Source: Treponema sp. (GTDB lineage: Bacteria; Spirochaetota; Spirochaetia; Treponematales; Breznakiellaceae). Taken from it: a DNA stretch of 9,965 nt. Under the pieces are notes generated by a model that saw only the letters and a list, made by a program, of their open reading frames with translations, was not told the origin of the DNA and did no database searches. Where the stretch lies: positions 1 to 9,965 of the forward strand of contig JAIRRU010000294.1 in the NCBI GenBank assembly GCA_031255815.1. Direction: 5' to 3'. The position numbers and the translations under genes are program-made. Below, one piece after another: positions 5,595 through 9,965 of the stretch; the first letter of the stretch is position 1; each line of letters starts with the position of its first letter.

Positions 5595-6869
5595 TTAGCG
5601 GGATACGATGCGGGCCCCCAGGGACGACAGCCGGGGGACGATGCTTTCGTAGCCCCGCTCGATCTGGTAGACATTGCGGATGACGCTTTTCCCCTCGGCG
5701 CAGAGGGCGGCGATGATCATGGCCATGCCGGCCCGCACATCGGGGCTGTGCAGTTCCGATCCGGTTAGGCGGGAAGGGCCCGAAACTACGGCCCGGTGGG
5801 GATCGCAGAGCACTATGCGGGCCCCCATGGCGATAAGCTTATCCACAAAAAACATGCGGGATTCAAACATTTTTTCGTGAACCAGCACTTCGCCCTTTAC
5901 CTGGGTAGCCACCACGGTAACGATACTGGTTAAATCCGGGGGAAAGCCCGGCCAGGGGGCGTCGTCTATCTTTGGGATCATCCCTCCCAGATCGCAGTTA
6001 ACCGCCATCTTCTGCTTTTTGGGCACATGAATACTGGTTCCCTCACATTCCCACCTGATCCCCAGCTTGGCGAAGGCGATCTTCGCGGATCGCAGATCCT
6101 CTTCCCGGGCGCCCTCAATGGTAATCTCCCCCCGGGTGGCCGCGGCCAGACCGATAAAGGATCCGACCTCCATAAAATCCGCGCCGATGGTGAAATCGCA
6201 GCCGGAAAGTTTCTTTACCCCGTTAATGGTAAGGATGTTGGAGCCTATCCCCTGGATCCGCGCGCCCATGGAAACCAGCATGCGGCAGAGATCCTGCACA
6301 TGCGGCTCGCTGGCGGCGTTGGTTAGGATCGTCTCCCCCTTCGCCAGTACCGCGGCCATTACGGCGTTTTCCGTGGCGGTTACCGAAGCCTCGTCCAGAA
6401 AGATATCCTTCCCCCGGAGCGTCCGGGCGGAGAAGATAAAGGCGCTGTTGCTTTTTACTTTGGCGCCCAGTTCGGTTAGGGCAAGGAAATGGGTATCCAG
6501 CCGCCGCCGGCCGATCACGTCCCCGCCGGGAGGCGGCAGTACCGCCAGGCCCGTGCGGGCCAGGAGGGGGCCGGCAAAAAGGATCGAGGCGCGGATCTTT
6601 CTTGCCTGCTCCGGGGGAATCTCGGAATTTTTGATATCCCCCATGGAAAGCCGCCACGCGTTGGAACCCGCCGCTTTCACTTCCCCGCCCAGGGCGCTGT
6701 ATATCTCCAGCATTACCTGGACATCCTCTATATCGGGAACATTCCGTAAAACAAGCGGTTCATCGGAAAGAAGGGCTGCGGCAATACAGGGTAAGGCAGC
6801 GTTCTTGTTTCCGCTGGCCCTGATCGTCCCCCTGACGGGACCCCCTCCCTCGATCAGGTATTCACTCAT
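5595..6869 (-). CDS. murA: UDP-N-acetylglucosamine 1-carboxyvinyltransferase (MurA)
   Basis: Cytoplasmic enzyme that transfers the enolpyruvyl group of phosphoenolpyruvate to UDP-GlcNAc, the first committed step of peptidoglycan synthesis. The 424-residue length is typical (E. coli 419) and the EPSP-synthase fold is complete. Conserved residues by comparison with E. coli are Lys22 and Asn23 in SGNKNAALP (19-27), Arg122 and Asp125 in IGRRRLDTH, Asp312 in FPPDLT (E. coli Asp305), and the Arg in IERGYE (E. coli Arg397). The loop residue equal to E. coli Cys115 is Asp117 (PGGDVIG). This change is known from mycobacterial, chlamydial and Borrelia MurA and makes the enzyme insensitive to fosfomycin. 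The ATG at 6869 is fixed by an in-frame TAA two codons upstream; the ribosome site (aaggggcg, about 13 bases away) is poor. The gene ends 8 bases from the converging membrane-protein gene. Confidence 0.97.
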   Translation of the reverse strand: MSEYLIEGGGPVRGTIRASGNKNAALPCIAAALLSDEPLVLRNVPDIEDVQVMLEIYSALGGEVKAAGSNAWRLSMGDIKNSEIPPEQARKIRASILFAGPLLARTGLAVLPPPGGDVIGRRRLDTHFLALTELGAKVKSNSAFIFSARTLRGKDIFLDEASVTATENAVMAAVLAKGETILTNAASEPHVQDLCRMLVSMGARIQGIGSNILTINGVKKLSGCDFTIGADFMEVGSFIGLAAATRGEITIEGAREEDLRSAKIAFAKLGIRWECEGTSIHVPKKQKMAVNCDLGGMIPKIDDAPWPGFPPDLTSIVTVVATQVKGEVLVHEKMFESRMFFVDKLIAMGARIVLCDPHRAVVSGPSRLTGSELHSPDVRAGMAMIIAALCAEGKSVIRNVYQIERGYESIVPRLSSLGARIVSR

Positions 6870-6986
6870 GCGTTAACTGTAACGCCCCTTAAAAAAAAGA
6901 TCTACGAACCGCGCGCCTTGCCAGTAATTCTCAGTTTACCGTTTTTGGAACAAGCTCCGTACTTTAGTTTGAGCCCAATCAGGTTA

Positions 6987-7703
6987 CTAAGGGATCCAGC
7001 CCGGCCTTAGTATCAGTCCCGCGCCCTCGTTCTTTTCCGGAACCTTGCCGGGATCGGCCGCCGGAGGGCCGGGGGCGGCGGGATAGCGGGGAGCCGCGGG
7101 TATCTCTTCAAGCCCGGTGTATAAGGGTATCTGGGGGATACGGCTCGCCGTTGCCAGCTCCTGGGGCGGCACTACCCGGTCGGCCTCTTCCTCGGCGTAG
7201 CTTGCCTCCCGCTCCGCCACATAAACGGTAAGGCCCTTGATATACGAGTAGCGTATCAGCCCCTTGTCCACCAGCAGGTTTACTGTGTCGAACTCAAAGG
7301 AAGTGCCCCGCACCGACGCCACCGTCATGGGGGAGCTGACGGTAAACTCCGTTTTGGCGCCTGCGGGGGGCGATACCTCCGCCCGGATTCTTCCGGCTCT
7401 TAAAGAAAGGCCGATTCGTTCGCTTCCCTCAAGAACGATGATCTCTTCCAGGCTAAGCCGGGTAAGGGGCCGCAGCAGTATCCGGGAAGAAAGGGTTTGG
7501 ATAAGGGCGCTGCTTTTAAAACTTACGGATATGACCGTGTCCTTTTCGATAGCCATTCCCGCCACCGCGCTCGTCCACCCGGAGGCGCCGGAGGGCAGGA
7601 CTTCCACCTTGCCCTGTACTTCCGTAAAGACCGCCTGGGCGGCGGCCCGGCTTGCCGGCGCGAGGAGCAAGACCGCCAGGATCATGAGCAGGTTCCGTTT
7701 CAT
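6987..7703 (-). CDS. secreted FecR-domain protein
   Basis: The 238-residue protein begins with a clear signal peptide (MKRN, hydrophobic core about 5-16, cleavage near Ala20-Ala24). A FecR domain at about 35-145 follows. Its hallmark is the beta-strand rich segment ending VASVRGTSFEFD (128-139), preceded by LRAGRIRAEV (101-110), the usual 'G-R-h-r-v-e-v' turn of the fold. A Pro/Ala-rich low-complexity tail spans 196-238. Classical FecR is a membrane-anchored anti-sigma regulator with an N-terminal cytoplasmic part. Here there is only a signal peptide and no sigma-factor gene nearby, so it is more likely a periplasmic structural or sensory protein. The start is the ATG at 7703, preceded by ggaggg (7713-7708) with 4 bases between; a longer TTG start overlaps the ribosome site. 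It is followed by murA on the same strand after 117 bases. Confidence 0.85.
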   Translation of the reverse strand: MKRNLLMILAVLLLAPASRAAAQAVFTEVQGKVEVLPSGASGWTSAVAGMAIEKDTVISVSFKSSALIQTLSSRILLRPLTRLSLEEIIVLEGSERIGLSLRAGRIRAEVSPPAGAKTEFTVSSPMTVASVRGTSFEFDTVNLLVDKGLIRYSYIKGLTVYVAEREASYAEEEADRVVPPQELATASRIPQIPLYTGLEEIPAAPRYPAAPGPPAADPGKVPEKNEGAGLILRPGWIP

Positions 7704-7724
7704 AACACCCTCCAAATTTATGGG

Positions 7725-7748
7725 AAAAGCGGGCTTTAGACCGCTTTT
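7725..7748 (-). terminator. hairpin with short T-tract, upstream of the FecR-domain gene
   Basis: aaaagcgg (7725-7732) pairs with ccgctttt (7741-7748) around an 8-base loop. Read on the minus strand, the stem ends in CCGCTTTT, a short T-tract. It lies 50 bases after the barrel gene stop and 22 bases before the FecR-domain start, so it can terminate the upstream operon or act in the leader of the next gene. Confidence 0.5.
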
Positions 7749-7754
7749 TCAAGC

Positions 7755-7789
7755 GCATTTTCCGAAACCAACCGGGTTTTGGGAAATGC
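7755..7789 (-). other. long hairpin immediately after the barrel gene
   Basis: gcattttccgaaacc (7755-7769) pairs with ggttttgggaaatgc (7775-7789): 15 base pairs, two of them G-U, around the loop aaccg. It begins 8 bases after the stop codon on the minus strand. No T-run follows directly, but the second hairpin at 7725-7748 stands 6 bases further on, so the two may act together as a terminator and mRNA 3'-end stabiliser. Confidence 0.6.
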
Positions 7790-7797
7790 TCAGCCTA

Positions 7798-9009
7798 TTA
7801 GAATGACAGCGTCAGGCCGCTTTCCAGCCGCCATTTGATCCCGGCCTGGGGCTTGTAGGCCCCGCCCAAACCGGGCAGGAAAACGCCCAGGCCCAGGTTA
7901 AGGACGCACCAGGATCCGGGCGTCCAGGTGAAACGGGTGGAAAGTTCCCCGCCCAGACCGGCGGCGCGGGAATCGGCGTCCAGATCCGGGTCATAGTAGG
8001 TTTCCCGATCGCTGCGGAAAAAATACGCCGCCGCCGCTTCCCCTTCCAGCTTTTGGAGGAGCCGGGCGGTATAGCCGAGTTCCAGCAGGGAAATGCCGGA
8101 AAACCTTGTCCGCAGAATCCGCCCCTGGGCCTCGGTGCTCAGCGGCTTGAAGGATCGCAGCCTGCCGTCCCCGTTTCCCGATGAAAAGCGGGCCTTAAAA
8201 AACAGACGGTCGGAGGGCCGCCCGGCGGGAACCCGGAAGGGGTTCAGGGAAAAGGCAAAACCGAAGCCGCCTTCGCCGTTCCGTTCCTCGGTATCAAACA
8301 CCGCCCCCAGATCCGTATACCAGCCGCTTCCCAGGGATCGGCGCCAGCGGGCCAGGAAGTACTGGGAATGAATGTTGTCATCGCCGCCGTTCAGATCGAA
8401 CTGGGCCAGGGTTCCCAGATCCAACTGGTTGCGGGTGTCCAGGAAGGAAGGGGCCTCCCAGTTCAAGGCGAAAACCAGCCGCCGGGAGGCGAAATAAACG
8501 TCCCGGTCGTGGTAATCCATCAAATCGCTGTTGCTCATCACGATGTAGCCGGTTTTTTTGTAGAGGAGGCCCGTGTAGAGAGCCCCGGCCCTAAGGCGGC
8601 TTCCGCCCGCGCTCCATACCGCGCCAAGGCCGTCAAAGAGGCCGGAAAGCACGAAGCCCAGGGTTTCGGAAAAGGCAAAACGCCCCAGTTCCAGATTCAG
8701 GCCCGGAGCGGGCCGGAAACCCAGCTCAAAACGGCCGATGTCCGGTATCAGCTTCCATTCCCGGCCCTCGTCGCCCAGATCGAAACGCTCGTATTTTATT
8801 CTCAGGCCCCCGGAAGCGTAGAGTTCCGCATTTTCCCCCAGCAGGCCGGAGACCCAGGGCAGGATGAACCCGGAGTATTCGGCAATACCGTCGCCGGAGA
8901 CTTCCGGCGTGCCAAGCGGGAGATTCTGGTACATCACGATCCCGAAGTCCGCGGCGGAGGCGAAAACTGGCGCGAGGAGGCAGGCGCTTAGGAGTATGCG
9001 GCGTATCAT
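7798..9009 (-). CDS. predicted outer-membrane beta-barrel protein
   Basis: The 403-residue protein has a signal peptide (MIRRILLSACLLAPVFASA, cleavage before ADFG). The rest alternates short amphipathic strands with Gly, Asp and Asn turns, has many Tyr, Trp and Phe residues at strand ends, and lacks any hydrophobic membrane helix. The C-terminus is LESGLTLSF, with Phe last and hydrophobic residues at alternate positions, the signal read by the BAM insertion machinery. It is probably a barrel of roughly 14-18 strands in the outer membrane, a porin or surface channel; the strand count is only an estimate. No specific family is recognised. Its ATG overlaps the TGA of the upstream SLH-like gene (TGATG), so the two are translationally coupled. 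The spaced hairpins downstream separate it from the FecR-domain gene. Confidence 0.8.
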   Translation of the reverse strand: MIRRILLSACLLAPVFASAADFGIVMYQNLPLGTPEVSGDGIAEYSGFILPWVSGLLGENAELYASGGLRIKYERFDLGDEGREWKLIPDIGRFELGFRPAPGLNLELGRFAFSETLGFVLSGLFDGLGAVWSAGGSRLRAGALYTGLLYKKTGYIVMSNSDLMDYHDRDVYFASRRLVFALNWEAPSFLDTRNQLDLGTLAQFDLNGGDDNIHSQYFLARWRRSLGSGWYTDLGAVFDTEERNGEGGFGFAFSLNPFRVPAGRPSDRLFFKARFSSGNGDGRLRSFKPLSTEAQGRILRTRFSGISLLELGYTARLLQKLEGEAAAAYFFRSDRETYYDPDLDADSRAAGLGGELSTRFTWTPGSWCVLNLGLGVFLPGLGGAYKPQAGIKWRLESGLTLSF

Positions 9010-9479
9010 CAGCCTTCCTCCCGGTCTAATCCGGTGTAGTCCAGGGCCCGCCCCAGGATGCGGAGGAAGCGTTCCCCCGGCACCTTCATGCCCGGATCGG
9101 AGCGGCCCTGGATAATGCCAAGGTAGACCAGTTCCCGGCAGGCGTAATGGGCGCTGGGAAAGAGCCGGTAGAGCCCGCCGTTCAGGTTGAAGGATTTCAT
9201 GATAATAAGGGAAAGGCCCCCCAGCTTAACCGCCCTGTCAACGGCGGCATTACCGGGAAGTTTCGCCATGTTCTGCAGGGCGGCGAAGGCTTCCGCTTCG
9301 GGCAGATCCTCCCGTCCCGCCGCTATCAGAACCAGCCGGGCCGCCTGCCCCCAGCTAAGGGCGGGACTGTCCAGTACCGCGTCAAGCTCCCCGGCGTTCT
9401 GGGCAGTGCCGGGAAAGCTCAGAAAAACCAGCAGGACAAGGAGGGTGATAAGGCGGATCCTGGTTGTAGCGCGCCTCAT
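9009..9479 (-). CDS. small secreted protein with SLH-like motif
   Basis: The 156-residue protein has a signal peptide (MRRATTRIRL, hydrophobic core 11-22, cleavage near TAQ-NA at 25-28). The rest is helical. Residues about 111-147 (HYACRELVYLGIIQG, then RSDPGMKVPGERFLRIL) follow the shape of an S-layer-homology motif: helix, 'lGIIxG', a short turn with D-P-G, then a second helix of an 'R-x-E-x-h' type. The family is known for binding cell-wall polymers. A shorter match at about 40-55 (ALSWGQAARLVLIAAG) may be half a second motif. The assignment is tentative. Translation is coupled on both sides: the ATG shares ATGA with the upstream GLUG-repeat gene, and the stop shares TGATG with the barrel gene. 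A natural role would be a periplasmic partner that ties the barrel or the repeat protein to the wall. Confidence 0.6.
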   Translation of the reverse strand: MRRATTRIRLITLLVLLVFLSFPGTAQNAGELDAVLDSPALSWGQAARLVLIAAGREDLPEAEAFAALQNMAKLPGNAAVDRAVKLGGLSLIIMKSFNLNGGLYRLFPSAHYACRELVYLGIIQGRSDPGMKVPGERFLRILGRALDYTGLDREEG

Positions 9480-9965
9480 GGCTGTATCCCCTCAAGGATC
9501 TGCCAGGGGAATACGGGATAGGGGTAATCCCAGCCCTCCGGCGGCATGGCAAAAACGCTCCAGGCCTCATCGGTATCGAGTTCCGTGTTATCAAAATTCG
9601 CCGCTTCCGGCGGGTCGCTTAGGGTTATGTCGGCGCCCAGCGGGTGAGTCGTATCAGTCCAGCTGGGGATTCCCGGATCCCTGTTGGGGATAAGCTCCAT
9701 ACCGGCCCGGGCCCTATTGCCGCTGAGGGTACCGTTGTTATCGCCAACCACCCGGCTTGCCGTGGGGCTCAGGGGGCTATTCACGGTTATTGAGGGAAAA
9801 TTCAGGGCAAGGCAATCTTCAATCGCACCATTAGTACCGAGCGTCCCGGCGATACCTCCCGCATAGCCGTTGAAGCTACCAGGGGTTTCGGACAGGACTT
9901 CGGCGGCGGAATAGCAGGCCCCGATGGCGGAGCCGCTCGCGCCGTCGAAGTCCCCGGCGATACCC
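9476..9965 (-). CDS. C-terminal end of a GLUG-repeat surface protein (partial, cut by window edge)
   Basis: An open frame runs from the right edge to TGA at 9476-9478; 162 residues are visible and no start is. The visible part begins with two GLUG-type repeats 36 residues apart, each with GIAG followed by a hydrophobic/acidic stretch and a Cys: GIAGDFDGASGSAIGACY, then GIAGTLGTNGAIEDCLAL. A third, degenerate unit follows (about VVGDNNGTLSGNRA), and the C-terminus has the 'YPVFPW' type ending common to such proteins. GLUG repeats form beta-helix-like extended domains in surface and adhesion-type proteins, and long ones occur in many Treponema species. The true length is unknown. The stop overlaps the next gene's ATG by 4 bases, so this is the first of the visible coupled genes. 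Confidence 0.72.
   Translation of the reverse strand, partial: GIAGDFDGASGSAIGACYSAAEVLSETPGSFNGYAGGIAGTLGTNGAIEDCLALNFPSITVNSPLSPTASRVVGDNNGTLSGNRARAGMELIPNRDPGIPSWTDTTHPLGADITLSDPPEAANFDNTELDTDEAWSVFAMPPEGWDYPYPVFPWQILEGIQP

Noticed and set aside
5839..5847. Exact DnaA-box consensus ttatccaca inside murA
   Set aside because: It is a single isolated match in coding sequence, where it spells a Val-Asp-Lys-Leu stretch fitted to the protein, with no second box close by.
6067..6876. Long plus-strand open frame (269 codons) opposite murA
   Set aside because: It lies wholly inside the well-supported murA gene and has Ser/Arg/Ile-rich low-diversity composition typical of antisense frames in GC-rich genes.
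6891..6898. Run of eight T on the minus strand between the FecR-domain gene and murA, as a terminator
   Set aside because: No adequate stem precedes the run; the upstream GC-rich stretch forms only very short or overlapping pairings.
6870..6986. Promoter for murA in the 117-base gap
   Set aside because: Only poor hexamer pairs were found (for example TTGTTC with GAGAAT at 15 bases), not enough to call one.

Overview
This 9,965-base window looks like a chromosomal segment of a diderm spirochaete, most likely a Treponema-type organism (perhaps gut-associated). That is an inference from gene content, not from any marker gene. Pointers are a MurA with Asp in place of the fosfomycin-target Cys, a STAS/zinc-ribbon protein, several signal-peptide proteins of an outer-membrane/periplasm system, and the tail of a GLUG-repeat protein. 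The DNA is GC-rich except for an AT-rich intergenic stretch at about 2480-2800. I see no rRNA, tRNA, CRISPR array, transposase or phage gene.

Left part (1-2442). Bases 1-241 carry at most the last codons of an upstream gene plus an imperfect inverted repeat. A TrmJ/SpoU-type RNA 2'-O-methyltransferase (242-991, minus) diverges from a STAS-domain protein with a C-terminal zinc ribbon (1123-1674, plus). The two predicted promoters point away from each other, and their -35 hexamers lie on the same bases (1045-1051). A PspA/IM30 gene (1741-2442) follows the STAS gene on the same strand, with a small hairpin between them, so the two probably form one transcription unit related to signalling and membrane stress.

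Middle (2443-5594). A 458-base noncoding gap holds two 17-base direct repeats that each contain a DnaA-box-like 9-mer, a candidate promoter, and four hairpins. Then come two overlapping membrane-protein genes (2901-3815 and 3802-5586). Each product appears to have three membrane helices, a periplasmic domain, and three more helices. The larger one has a periplasmic part and following segment that resemble LptF/LptG permeases, with an inserted TPR-like helical block. I read them as a divergent LptF/LptG-like pair, possibly for envelope lipid export. This is the most interesting system in the window, but it rests on topology and weak motif likeness.

Right part (5595-9965, all minus). murA ends only 8 bases from the end of the large permease-like gene and is read towards it. 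Upstream of murA lie a secreted FecR-domain protein, a pair of hairpins, a predicted outer-membrane beta-barrel, a small secreted protein with an SLH-like motif, and the C-terminus of a GLUG-repeat protein cut by the window edge. The last three genes overlap by 4 bases and 1 base, so they are surely co-translated. Together they look like a cell-surface module: a barrel in the outer membrane, a periplasmic protein that could bind the cell wall, and a repeat-rich surface protein.
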